Part shown: one piece after another, positions 49,980 to 59,312 of the stretch
How positions within the stretch are numbered: position 1 is the first letter of the stretch
Layout of the letters: each line of letters begins with the position of its first letter
Assembly (NCBI GenBank): GCA_010024875.1
Contig: RGFZ01000008.1
Location: forward strand, 1-64,000
Length of the DNA: 64,000 nucleotides
Source: Oxalobacteraceae bacterium
Lineage (GTDB): Bacteria; Pseudomonadota; Gammaproteobacteria; Burkholderiales; Burkholderiaceae_D
Reading direction: 5' to 3'
Notes under the pieces: generated by a model
What the model saw: the letters and a program-made list of their open reading frames with translations, nothing else
What the model was told of the DNA's origin: nothing
The model's database searches: none
Made by a program: the position numbers and the translations under genes

Positions 49980-50837
49980 ATGCCTGCCCTGAGGGGCAAG
50001 CCTGAGGAGGATGCAAGCGCTTATAATTTTATTGAGACATCAAATATTGCAGCTACCATGAGCTGCGCTGGCGCCATTCATCGCAGTGGTTTGCGTGATT
50101 GCCCAAATAATAATGACAAACCGCAACATACCTTCCCGCATCTAGGTCTGGAATACGCCTTGATCAACAGAACCTATCGCCCTGTCGTCACAATTCATGA
50201 TGAACGCGAAGCCGCGAGGCATGCGCGCGGCTTCATCGCAATCATCGATGATGATGAGGCGATCCGAGAGGCAGTAAAAACACTACTGGATCTCGAAGGC
50301 TACGCGACAGAGACCTATGCGTCTGTAATGCATTACGTTGACTTCTTGCAGCGAAACGAGCCCTGCTTCCCTGGTCCGCGCTGCATTCTGCTCGACGTCA
50401 AGATGCCTGAGCAAACCGGGCTGGAGTTACAGAACAGACTGAATGCGCTGAGTGACAAAACGCCGCTGGTTTTCATGAGTGGTGGCAGCGGCGCACAGGA
50501 AGCCGTTCAGGCGCTGAAAAATGGGGCGATTGATTTCCTGATCAAGCCATTTGAAGAAGAAGCCTTGCTGGCTGCGATCAGCGAAGCCTTGCAGAAAAGC
50601 CTCAACCAGCAGGCGCACCTGAAAGCAGACAAGGACTACAGCAGCCGGCTGGCCAGCCTGTCTGAGCGGGAATCCCAGATTGCCCGAATGGTCTCCCGTG
50701 GGATGCTCAACCGCGATATCGCCGAAAGCCTGGGCATCGCGGTTCGGACCGTGAAGCTTCATCGAATGCACATGATGCGCAAGCTGGGCGTAAGCAATGT
50801 TATCGAACTGGCACGTATCATCGACAAAATGGGGTAA
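49980..50837 (+). CDS. FixJ/LuxR-type response regulator (orphan); true start probably downstream
   Basis: REC: GFIAIIDDDEAIREAVKTLLDLEGY...ILLDVKMPEQTGLELQNRL...PLVFMSGG...GAIDFLIKPFEEEALL; LuxR HTH: LASLSERESQIARMVSRGMLNRDIAESLGIAVRTVKLHRMHMMRKLGVSNVIELARI. Confidence 0.93.
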   Translation: MPALRGKPEEDASAYNFIETSNIAATMSCAGAIHRSGLRDCPNNNDKPQHTFPHLGLEYALINRTYRPVVTIHDEREAARHARGFIAIIDDDEAIREAVKTLLDLEGYATETYASVMHYVDFLQRNEPCFPGPRCILLDVKMPEQTGLELQNRLNALSDKTPLVFMSGGSGAQEAVQALKNGAIDFLIKPFEEEALLAAISEALQKSLNQQAHLKADKDYSSRLASLSERESQIARMVSRGMLNRDIAESLGIAVRTVKLHRMHMMRKLGVSNVIELARIIDKMG

Positions 50838-51181
50838 TAAACAGGATTTCAGGACCTGACCCCGAAGTTATTCCACACCGATTGATTGACTGAACGGTCA
50901 GTAAGACGCTGACCAAACTTTGGTTTGATGTCCAGTCAGCGAACCCTTTTTCATGCGGGACCCAGCAAAATCGTTCACTTGGTGTAGTTTGGCTAGCCAA
51001 AAAGTTGGCAGTTTTTTTTAATCGGGGCTTCGTTAGCAATCAGAAATCGGGCTCCAAGATTCCTGCCCGCGGCAGAAGGACTTGCCCCCCGGGTCTATTT
51101 TCTCCAAAGAAATTTGGCTTTAGCCTGCTCGCAGATCGTCAGCGTACCGCTGAGGAGATAAAAAAATTTGGAGACTCTCAC

Positions 51182-51535
51182 ATGCAGGAAAGTGCTCATC
51201 TGTCGCTCGCCCACCCTGCCAAAGCAACGACGTCCTCCCGGGAAATGGGCGGATCGCTGGCAGAGATTTCACGAAAGTGGCTCGCAGATATCTCTCCGGA
51301 GGATTTTGCCGAGTGCCACGAATATCTGGCTGCCGTGCGTCTTGCCCGGCACATGACCAAGATCGATGTCTGCCGCGCCAGCCAATCGGATGGCGACCCG
51401 GCCAGCGGGGTGTCGCTGCCCACGGTTTCCAAGATTGAAAGTGGCTCCTACGGTGAGCCCGGCTTTCGAACCATGGTCAGACTTGCCCGTGGCTATGGCG
51501 TGCCACTGGCCAGCCTAGAGAGATTCTTCAAATAA
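51182..51535 (+). CDS. XRE-type helix-turn-helix protein
   Basis: LAAVRLARHMTKIDVCRASQSDGDPASGVSLPTVSKIESGSYGEPGFRTMVRLARGYGVPLASLERFFK. Confidence 0.7.
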   Translation: MQESAHLSLAHPAKATTSSREMGGSLAEISRKWLADISPEDFAECHEYLAAVRLARHMTKIDVCRASQSDGDPASGVSLPTVSKIESGSYGEPGFRTMVRLARGYGVPLASLERFFK

Positions 51536-51646
51536 AGACAGCCAGATCCGACGGGGAAAATTACCGTTTCGTTATCCCGAGGTGTTATCTTAGGGAAATT
51601 CGCTCATTTCTCTTTGAACCAGCACCCGGAAGCTGCCATCCCGACT

Positions 51647-52657
51647 ATGACGACCGAGATCGATCTCGACAGTATCCTCATTGATGGGGCTCGCCTGAAA
51701 GCAGCACGCGAGGCGCGCGGCATGTCCGTCGCTGAGATTGCTGCTGAAGTGACGCTCTCTCGCGAGCAGGTTCAGTGCATCGAAGACGGCGGCAACCGCC
51801 CTTTCTACACCCCCGCTCACAAACTGCTTGCCGTTCGCAAGTACACCACCGCGCTGGAGATCCCCTATGACGAGGTCGTCTCTGGGGTGGGTGCGTATCA
51901 GACGATTCCCGCACCCGAGGATGCGCCGGCGGGCATGATGTCGGCCGCGCAGATGCCCGAGCCTACCGACCTCAGACTAGCCGCCGTCGAACGCAATGCT
52001 GAGCTGCGCAGACTGATAACCTTGGGGGCGATTGCGCTGTGCATCTTGCTGGCGGTGTATGCCAAACTGCGCGGCACGCCCGATGAGATGCCGCGAGACA
52101 GCGTGAGCGAGCTCCGAGAGCCCGAGCCTGAAATGACCCCGCCTCGCCCGGTACCGCCCGCAACGCGAGAGGGCAGCAAAAAAGTCGACGCCGCGTCAAA
52201 ACCGGAGGCTTCCGTAAAAGCGACCACGGAAACCAAGCTCGAGACACCGGCTAAGACCGATCTCGCCGTCAAGTCCGAGGCATCGACAGCTGAGCCCGTC
52301 AAAGTCGCCACCAATGACGGCGAGGATTGCTCCTCGCGCATCAGTGGCGACGTGAAAAGCTGGTCGCCTGCCTACCAGCGCAAGAATGACCCGCGCCTTT
52401 TCGTGGTCAGCCCGAAAGGCGGCTCGCTATGCGTGGTTGACGGCAGCGGCAAGAGCACGCTGCTCAGCCTCAAGCCGATGGTGGGACAGGCGTTCTCTGG
52501 CAAGCCCCCCTACACGGTGCGCTCGTCCGAGCTCGCCAGAATGGATCTGTTCATGCAGGGGCTGAAGGTCAAAGTACCTTCCGACACGAGTACGCTCAGG
52601 CTCGTACCCACCAATCAGCTCGCCCCGCCTGAAGCCGCTGCCAGCCCCAGTGAATGA
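51647..52657 (+). CDS. RodZ-like protein: N-terminal HTH, single TM segment, C-terminal DUF4115-like domain
   Basis: DGARLKAAREARGMSVAEIAAEVTLSREQVQCIEDGG...; RRLITLGAIALCILLAVYA TM; GSLCVVDGSGKSTLLSLKPMVGQAFSGKPPYTVRSS. Confidence 0.7.
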   Translation: MTTEIDLDSILIDGARLKAAREARGMSVAEIAAEVTLSREQVQCIEDGGNRPFYTPAHKLLAVRKYTTALEIPYDEVVSGVGAYQTIPAPEDAPAGMMSAAQMPEPTDLRLAAVERNAELRRLITLGAIALCILLAVYAKLRGTPDEMPRDSVSELREPEPEMTPPRPVPPATREGSKKVDAASKPEASVKATTETKLETPAKTDLAVKSEASTAEPVKVATNDGEDCSSRISGDVKSWSPAYQRKNDPRLFVVSPKGGSLCVVDGSGKSTLLSLKPMVGQAFSGKPPYTVRSSELARMDLFMQGLKVKVPSDTSTLRLVPTNQLAPPEAAASPSE

Positions 52658-53036
52658 GGGTTTTTATCTGCCCGGTTTTTCCGCCGGTGATGCGGATTTT
52701 GCAGCGCAATATGCACGCTCCGCAGTGTCGGCCTTAACTCCGTAAGCCTGTACGCGCTGAAATGGCGCGTTTCCCTGCCGCTGTTCGCAACGAACAGGGC
52801 TGAATTCCCGGGACATCTTAGCTTTGCAGCCACCTATCCAGCGCGCGAGCTTCACCTTCTGATAAGCATGCCTTTGCATTTGGCGAAACGACATTGGATG
52901 ATCCGGTATCAGAACGAAAAATTGCACCCTGGCAGAACTAGCTTGCGCATGAATTCCCTCAGGATCGCTCGCTGATAAGACAGCGCTGCCACCTCTCGTT
53001 ACTTCCCCGCACAATGACAACCAACAGGAGGAGACC

Positions 53037-54353
53037 ATGAAGCACACCCCCGCACGCCGCCCGGCGTGGAAGACACTGACGAGGCTGTCCGCTGCCAGCC
53101 TACTCGCGCTCGGCATCGCGGGCCAGGCCGCTGCAGAAGATTTCAAGATCGGCATTGTCAGCTTCCTGTCGGGTCAGGCAGCAGATAGCTTCGGTGTGCC
53201 CGCGGTCAATGGCGCAAAGACGCTGATCGAAGCTTTTAATCAGGGCAAGGCGCCAGCGCCGTACAGTACCAAAGGCTTTGGAGGGATGACGATAATTCCA
53301 GTGTATGTTGACGAGGCAGGGGGTGCCACCAAACAGGTCACTGAGCTGCGCAACCTGTACGATCGCGAAGGTGTCGACATGGTCATTGGTTACGTCAGCT
53401 CGGGCGACTGCCTCGCGGTGGCACCTGTGGCAGAGGAGATGAAGCGTTTGCTCGTGCTGTTCGATTGCGGCTCGCCGCGCGTGTTCGAAGAGGCTAGCTA
53501 CAAATATGTGTTCCGCACCGGTTCACACGGCGCAATGGACAATGTCGCCGCCGCCCGCTACTTGAAAGCTAAGGGCTACAAAATTAATGCCATCAATCTG
53601 ATCAATCAAGACTATGCCTGGGGGCATGATTCGATCAAAGATTTCATGCTCTCCATGAACCACATCTACCCAGGTATCAAATCACAGTCTGACCAACGCC
53701 CGAAGTTCGGCGCGGGTCAGTACGGTACCGAGATCTCGCAGCTGATGTCGCAACCCGCCGATGTGCTGCACTCCAGTCTGTGGGGCGGCGACTTGCAGGC
53801 CTTTGTGTTGCAGGCGGGTCCGCGCGGACTGTTCAAGAAAACCCAGGTCCTGCTCACTGCGGCTGATCATGTGCTGATACCTCTCGGTGAGAAAATGCCA
53901 GATGGCACCATCATCGGTGCACGCGGTGCAAACGGGCTTCTCGCTCCCAAATCGCAGCTCAACGACTGGTGGCGCAACATGTATCAGTATCAGTGGGGCA
54001 TTTATCCGGTGCAGGCCCCCTACCGCATGGCGCAAGGACTGATGGGGGTCAAACTGGCGGTGGAAAAAGCGATGGCAGCCAACGGCGGCAAAAAGCCCAG
54101 TAACGAACAAATCGCGAATGCGTTGCGCGGACTGGAATGGGAAGCGCCAAATGGCAGAATCAAGATGGCGCTGGCCAACGGGCACCAGGCGATTCAACCA
54201 ACCGCCATGGGCAAGACCCGCTGGGACGCCGCCAAGAAAATGGTGATGGTCGACGAGATCGTGCGCTTCTCGGCCGAGTGCGTGAACCCGCCGGCGAACA
54301 CCAAGGCGGAAGACTGGATGAAAGCCGGCTTCCCCGGCGCGAAGTGTGACTGA
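53037..54353 (+). CDS. ABC transporter substrate-binding protein (branched-chain amino-acid/amide type)
   Basis: Signal peptide; EDFKIGIVSFLSGQAADSFGVPAVNGAKTLIEAFNQGK...VIGYVSSGDCLAVAPVAEEMKRLLVLFDC; followed by livHM(G)F. Confidence 0.93.
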   Translation: MKHTPARRPAWKTLTRLSAASLLALGIAGQAAAEDFKIGIVSFLSGQAADSFGVPAVNGAKTLIEAFNQGKAPAPYSTKGFGGMTIIPVYVDEAGGATKQVTELRNLYDREGVDMVIGYVSSGDCLAVAPVAEEMKRLLVLFDCGSPRVFEEASYKYVFRTGSHGAMDNVAAARYLKAKGYKINAINLINQDYAWGHDSIKDFMLSMNHIYPGIKSQSDQRPKFGAGQYGTEISQLMSQPADVLHSSLWGGDLQAFVLQAGPRGLFKKTQVLLTAADHVLIPLGEKMPDGTIIGARGANGLLAPKSQLNDWWRNMYQYQWGIYPVQAPYRMAQGLMGVKLAVEKAMAANGGKKPSNEQIANALRGLEWEAPNGRIKMALANGHQAIQPTAMGKTRWDAAKKMVMVDEIVRFSAECVNPPANTKAEDWMKAGFPGAKCD

Positions 54354-54396
54354 CCGTGAAATAAAGTTTCAGCTCAACGCTGAAGCCTGATCTGCA

Positions 54397-54426
54397 AGGA
54401 TGCCGGCCCAGGAGCGCCAGCATCCT
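54397..54426 (+). promoter_or_regulatory. Inverted repeat between substrate-binding protein and permease genes
   Basis: AGGATGC...GCATCCT around inner GGC/GCC; intercistronic position. Confidence 0.4.
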
Positions 54427-54528
54427 GTGCAGAACCTCCTCCGCAACTCCGAGGACGATGCGCCGCCAAGAGCGCGAGCCCCAAACGCGATGCGAAACAC
54501 CCGTAATAAGTATTAGAAAAAGCCTCCC

Positions 54529-55425
54529 ATGAATCTCATTTTTACCATCCTGATCGATGGCCTGACCTATGCGTCTTGGCTGTTCATCGTTGCGCTGGGC
54601 CTGACTTTGGTCTTTGGCGTGCTAAAAATCCTTAATGTCGCACACGGCAGTTTTTACGCACTCGGTGCGTATGCTGCAGCCACACTGGTCGGCTGGTTCG
54701 CTAGCATGAAGCTGGCGCCTGAGCTGTCGCTGGTAGCGATGTTGCTCGCGGCGGTATCGGTCGCCGCGCTGGTCGCGCCGCTTTGCGAACGTGGACTCTT
54801 GCGCGTCTTTTATGGCCGCGATGAAGTGCTGCTGGTGCTGGTCACCTTCGCGCTCTTTCTGATCATGGAAGACGCCACCAAACTGATCTGGGGCGTTAAC
54901 CCATTGTACGTGTCCGAGCCCTACATGCTTTTCGGAACGATCGATGTTGGGCCGCAATCCTATGTTGGTTATGACTTCATGCTGGTACTGGTGGCCGTTG
55001 TCGTCGGCTATGTCGTCTGGTGGGGCCTGAACCGCACCCGCATCGGCAAGATCGTGCTGGCCGTGATCCACAGCGAAGAAGTGGCCTCCAGCATGGGTAT
55101 CAATGTCTCGCGCATTTACACGCTGGCATTTGCTGCCGGTATTTTCCTTGCATCGCTGGGCGGTGCACTGACCGCGCCGATGATCTCGGTACAGCCGGGT
55201 GTCTCTGTCGCCGTGGTGATTGTTTCGTTTGCGGTAGTGATCATCGGTGGCCTCGGGAGTATTCCGGGGGCTGCCATCGGTGCACTGATCGTCGGTATCG
55301 CGCGCTCGGCTGCGGTGCACATCTGGCCCGTCGCTGAACTGTTCTCGATTTACGTGGTGATGGCTGTCGTGCTGATGTTCCGGCCCGAGGGTCTGTTCCA
55401 GCGCATACAGGCGAGGAAGATCTGA
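54529..55425 (+). CDS. Branched-chain amino-acid-type ABC permease (LivH family)
   Basis: FTILIDGLTYASWLFIVALGLTLVFGVLKILNVAHGSFYALGAYAAATLVG. Confidence 0.95.
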   Translation: MNLIFTILIDGLTYASWLFIVALGLTLVFGVLKILNVAHGSFYALGAYAAATLVGWFASMKLAPELSLVAMLLAAVSVAALVAPLCERGLLRVFYGRDEVLLVLVTFALFLIMEDATKLIWGVNPLYVSEPYMLFGTIDVGPQSYVGYDFMLVLVAVVVGYVVWWGLNRTRIGKIVLAVIHSEEVASSMGINVSRIYTLAFAAGIFLASLGGALTAPMISVQPGVSVAVVIVSFAVVIIGGLGSIPGAAIGALIVGIARSAAVHIWPVAELFSIYVVMAVVLMFRPEGLFQRIQARKI

Positions 55426-55426
55426 G

Positions 55427-56380
55427 ATGAACCCCATGACTTCTTCTTCCTCTCCCCAGCGCACGGTGGTGGCAGGCGTGATCATCATCGCCTTGCTGCT
55501 CATTGCCGGCACCGTGATGCCGAAATGGCTGACCTTCCTGATCACGATGTCCGCAGCCAATGGCTTGGTATCGCTGGGCATCGTGTCACTGATGCGCACG
55601 GGTGTCGTGTCCTTCGGTCAGGGTCTGGTGTTCGCAGTGGGCGGCTACACGGCGGCACTCTCGTTCGGTAATCTCGGCATGACAGATGCCATCGTGCTGG
55701 CGATCGGCGGCGGCTTGCTCGCCCTCCTTGTCGCCCTGCCCTTCGCGTTTCTGATCGCCCGCTATCGCGGCATCTTTTTTGCGATGCTGTCGCTGGCGCT
55801 GTCCATGGTGCTGTATGGTTTGCTGGTCAAATCACAGACACTTGGTGGCTCGGACGGTTTCAACATGGGCCGCGCCACCGTGTTCGGCCTGCGCCCTGCT
55901 GATAACTGGAGTAGCTATGCCAGCTATGCAGTGACTGTCGCGCTGGCGGGTATCGTCGGCATCGGCATGCGCATTTACTTTGACTCCACGCGCGGGCTGG
56001 TTGCACTGGCCTCGCGCGACAATGAGATACGTGTCGAATACCTCGGCAGCTCGGTGCAGAACCTGATTGCTGCCAACTACCTGATCGCTGCATTCACCGG
56101 CGGCATGGGCGGCGCGCTGGCGGTGATGGCACTGGGTCATGTGGAACCCGAGTTCAGTTTCTGGACCACCTCAGGCGATTTTGTATTCGTGTCGATTCTC
56201 GCCGGCCATCACAGTGTACTGGCGGCCTTCATTGCATCAACGGTTCTAGAGATCGTGCGCTCCTTCTCAAGCGCTTACTTCCCCAACAGCTGGCAGCTGT
56301 CACTCGGCCTCTTCTTGCTGGCTGTGATCCGCTTCCTGCCGCGCGGCATAGGCTCACTGTGGGAAACCAAACGTTCGTGA
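55427..56380 (+). CDS. Branched-chain amino-acid-type ABC permease (LivM family)
   Basis: GLVSLGIVSLMRTGVVSFGQGLVFAVGGYTAALSFGNLGM...RYRGIFFAMLSLALSMVLYGLLVKSQTLGGSDGFNMGR. Confidence 0.94.
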   Translation: MNPMTSSSSPQRTVVAGVIIIALLLIAGTVMPKWLTFLITMSAANGLVSLGIVSLMRTGVVSFGQGLVFAVGGYTAALSFGNLGMTDAIVLAIGGGLLALLVALPFAFLIARYRGIFFAMLSLALSMVLYGLLVKSQTLGGSDGFNMGRATVFGLRPADNWSSYASYAVTVALAGIVGIGMRIYFDSTRGLVALASRDNEIRVEYLGSSVQNLIAANYLIAAFTGGMGGALAVMALGHVEPEFSFWTTSGDFVFVSILAGHHSVLAAFIASTVLEIVRSFSSAYFPNSWQLSLGLFLLAVIRFLPRGIGSLWETKRS

Positions 56381-56986
56381 ACATGATCACCGGCTATATC
56401 AAGCCGGACGAGGGACAGATCCTGCTGCATGGCGAGAACATCGCCGGACTGGAGCCGCGCAGCATTGCCAGAATGGGTGTCGCGCGCTCATTCCAGATTC
56501 CGCAGCTGTTCAAGGAAATGACTGTGTTCGACAACATGCTGGTGGCGATCGCATCGCAGGCCGGTGGTCTGTCGTTCATGAAGCCGGCGCGTAATTCGGC
56601 GGCGCAGGTCCGCGCGGCGGAACTGCTCGAGCGTTTCGAGCTCTCTGCACACACGCATCGCACGGTGGGCGAATTGCCGGGAGGCGTGCGCAAGCTGCTC
56701 GACATCGCAATGTCACTGACGCGTCAGCCCAAAGTGCTGCTGCTTGACGAACCAACCTCCGGTGTCTCGACTGATGAAAAATTCCCGATGATGGACACCG
56801 TGATGCGCGCGCTGTCGCAGGAAGCCGTGACGGTGCTATTCGTCGAGCACGATATGGATAGATCGTGTGATTGCTTTCTACAGTGGCCGAGTGATCGCTG
56901 ATGACACGCCTGATGTCGCGCTGGCCTCTGCCGATGTGCAGCGCTATGTGACCGGCACTATCGCGGACAGGAAAGAACATGCTTAA
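56359..56986 (+). pseudogene. LivG-type ABC ATPase: N-terminus with Walker A missing, 3' frameshift near 56860
   Basis: ORF begins NQTFVNMITGYIKPDEGQILLHGENIAGLEPRSIARMGVARSFQIPQLF... (no upstream GxNGAGK); Walker B VLLLDEPTSG present; after VEHDMD the rest (DRVIAFYSGRVIADDTPDVALASADVQRYVTGTIADRKEHA*) lies in another frame from 56861. Confidence 0.9.
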
Positions 56987-57623
56987 GATTGAAAACATCG
57001 ACGTCTCGATCCAATCGGTGCAGGTACTGCGCGGGCTATCGCTTCAGATGAGCACAGGCAGCATGGTCGGCCTGATCGGCCGCAACGGCGCCGGCAAATC
57101 CACCACCCTGCGCTCCATCATGGGCCATTTGCCGCTCTCATCCGGCAGTATCAGCTTTGAAGGACAGGACCTTGCCGCACTGCCGCGGCATGCGCGCGCC
57201 GCGCTGGGTATTGGCTACATGCCCGAAGATCGCGGCCTCGTGCCCGAGCTGACCGTGGAAGAAAACATCCTCGTGCCATTGTGGGCGATGAAAGTCGCCG
57301 ACACTACACCGAGACTGGAATTCGTGTACCACGTGCTGCCCGAACTCAAAGAAATGCGCGACCGCCGCGCGTTGCTGCTCTCGGGTGGTCAGCAAAAGCT
57401 GGTAGCGCTCGCCCGCGCGCTGACTATAGGACAAAAGCTGTTGCTGCTGGATGAACCGTTCGAAGGTGTTGCCCCGGCCTTGTCGGCGCGGCTCTCCGAA
57501 GTGATCTCCGGTCTGCACGGTGGCTCGATCTCAGTGCTGATCGCGCAATCCGAGCTGAATCACTCAAAGAACCTGCTGGATGCCGAGGTCGTAATCGAGC
57601 GTGGTGCGAACGTCCCATCATAA
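56979..57623 (+). CDS. ABC transporter ATP-binding protein (LivF family)
   Basis: MVGLIGRNGAGKSTTLRSIMGHLPLSSGSISFEGQDL...LLSGGQQKLVALARALTIGQKLLLLDEPFEGVAP. Confidence 0.95.
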   Translation: MLKIENIDVSIQSVQVLRGLSLQMSTGSMVGLIGRNGAGKSTTLRSIMGHLPLSSGSISFEGQDLAALPRHARAALGIGYMPEDRGLVPELTVEENILVPLWAMKVADTTPRLEFVYHVLPELKEMRDRRALLLSGGQQKLVALARALTIGQKLLLLDEPFEGVAPALSARLSEVISGLHGGSISVLIAQSELNHSKNLLDAEVVIERGANVPS

Positions 57624-57648
57624 AAGCAATAACCATCTCTCACCCACC

Positions 57649-59250
57649 ATGATTGCCTGGAAAGACCATGTGACCTTGCCCGAGATGCGCATCGAAACGC
57701 ATTTTGACGGCAGGCAGTTCCCCTGCTTTGTGAACCGACCACCCTCGTTCTATGCGATGTGGGAGGACGCAGCAAGGCAGCGTCCAGATCATGAAGCAGT
57801 CAGCTTCAACGGTCAGCACTGGACATATGCCCAAGCGGCGGCTGAAGTGGATCGCATCGCACGCGGCTTCGCAGCGAGAGGGATCCGACAAGGCGAACGT
57901 GTGGTGATGTTTATCTCGAACCGCCCGGAGTTTGTGTTCGTGCTGTTCGCATTGCAAAAGCTGGGCGCGATCTCGGTACCCGTTGGCACGCGCGAACAAG
58001 GGCCGGGGCTGGCCTACATCGTCAATCAGTGCGGCGCAGTCGGTATCGTGTTCGATGAAAACCTTGCCGATCGCATTCCCGATGCAGGCACCTCACCCGG
58101 CTTGCACGTACGCGTCTGCACCGGTGCTGCTGTCAGCCAAGGCGAAGCACTGTCTGCGCTGGAGGGTACCGAGATCACCGTTGCGAAGGTCGATGAAGAA
58201 GACTGCGCCTGCATCCTGTACACCTCAGGCACGACCGGCAATCCCAAGGGCGCGATGCTCACGCACCTGAACATCGCGCACTCGGTGATTCACTACGAAG
58301 TGGCGATGAAGCTCGGCAAGGACGACCGCGGCGCACTCGCAGTGCCGGCCAGCCATGTGACCGGTCTAATCGCGCTGATCGCCGAGATGGTACATGTTAA
58401 AGGCACGTTAATCATTATCGCGGAATTCAAAGCAGCGGACTTTGTGCCGCTGATCGCCAGCGAGCGCATCAGCTTCTCGCTGATGGTACCGGCGATGTAT
58501 CAGCTGTGTCTGTTGCAAGAGAGCTTCACAAAACTCGATCTATCCACTTGGCGCGTCGGTGGCTTTGGCGGCGCGCCGATGCCGGTACCGACCGTACAAG
58601 CGCTGGCCAAGGCGGTACCGGGCCTGACACTGGTCAATTGCTACGGCTCGACCGAGACGACCTCGCCGGCGACGGTGATGCCACTGGGTCTGTCGGCGAT
58701 TCATAACGATAGTGTCGGCATCACCCTGCCCTGCGCGACGATCCGCGTGATGACCGATGAGGGCAAGGAAGTCGCGCCTGGTGAATCGGGCGAACTGTGG
58801 ATAGGCGGCGCCATGGTCGTGCCCGGTTACTGGGACAATCCCGAGGCGACGACTAAAGGTTTTGCCGAGGGCTGCTGGCGTTCCGGTGATCTGGGCTCAA
58901 AGGATGAGCAAGGACTGGTACGTATCTTCGATCGCATCAAGGACATGATCAATCGCGGCGGCTTCAAGATTTATTCGGTCGAAGTCGAGAACGCGCTGAT
59001 GGCTTTGCCGGGTGTGGTCGAAGCCGCCGTGGTCGGCCATCCCTGCCCCGTGCTCGGCGAGCGCGTGCATGCTTACCTCTACGCGCCAAACGCGCCTGCA
59101 ACAACGACTGACACGGAGGCCGTGCGCTCGCACTGCGCGGCACGCCTTGCCGATTACAAGGTGCCCGAACAGGTGCACTTCACCGACAAACCCCTGCCCA
59201 GAAACGCGAACGGTAAAATAATGAAGCGTTCGCTGCGTCAGCCGGCATGA
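57649..59250 (+). CDS. AMP-dependent acyl-CoA synthetase/ligase
   Basis: ILYTSGTTGNPKGAMLTHLNIAHS...VNCYGSTETTSPATVMP...YWDNPEATTKGFAEGCWRSGDLGSKDEQGLVRIFDRIKDMINRGGFKIYSVEVENAL...PRNANGKIMKRSLR. Confidence 0.95.
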   Translation: MIAWKDHVTLPEMRIETHFDGRQFPCFVNRPPSFYAMWEDAARQRPDHEAVSFNGQHWTYAQAAAEVDRIARGFAARGIRQGERVVMFISNRPEFVFVLFALQKLGAISVPVGTREQGPGLAYIVNQCGAVGIVFDENLADRIPDAGTSPGLHVRVCTGAAVSQGEALSALEGTEITVAKVDEEDCACILYTSGTTGNPKGAMLTHLNIAHSVIHYEVAMKLGKDDRGALAVPASHVTGLIALIAEMVHVKGTLIIIAEFKAADFVPLIASERISFSLMVPAMYQLCLLQESFTKLDLSTWRVGGFGGAPMPVPTVQALAKAVPGLTLVNCYGSTETTSPATVMPLGLSAIHNDSVGITLPCATIRVMTDEGKEVAPGESGELWIGGAMVVPGYWDNPEATTKGFAEGCWRSGDLGSKDEQGLVRIFDRIKDMINRGGFKIYSVEVENALMALPGVVEAAVVGHPCPVLGERVHAYLYAPNAPATTTDTEAVRSHCAARLADYKVPEQVHFTDKPLPRNANGKIMKRSLRQPA

Positions 59251-59312
59251 CGGCGCTGGCGAGCGCTTGAGCAGCGCGGGTGGTCCGCGCTGCGTTGCAT
59301 GTTAGCCCGCCG

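Noticed and set aside
49244-51012. Repeated motif pair as terminal inverted repeats of a transposon
   Set aside because: The two copies are in direct orientation, and no transposase or target-site duplication is visible between them.
54622-55599. 325-aa minus-strand ORF opposite livH
   Set aside because: His/Asp/Arg-rich antisense frame of a membrane protein gene; not a credible protein.
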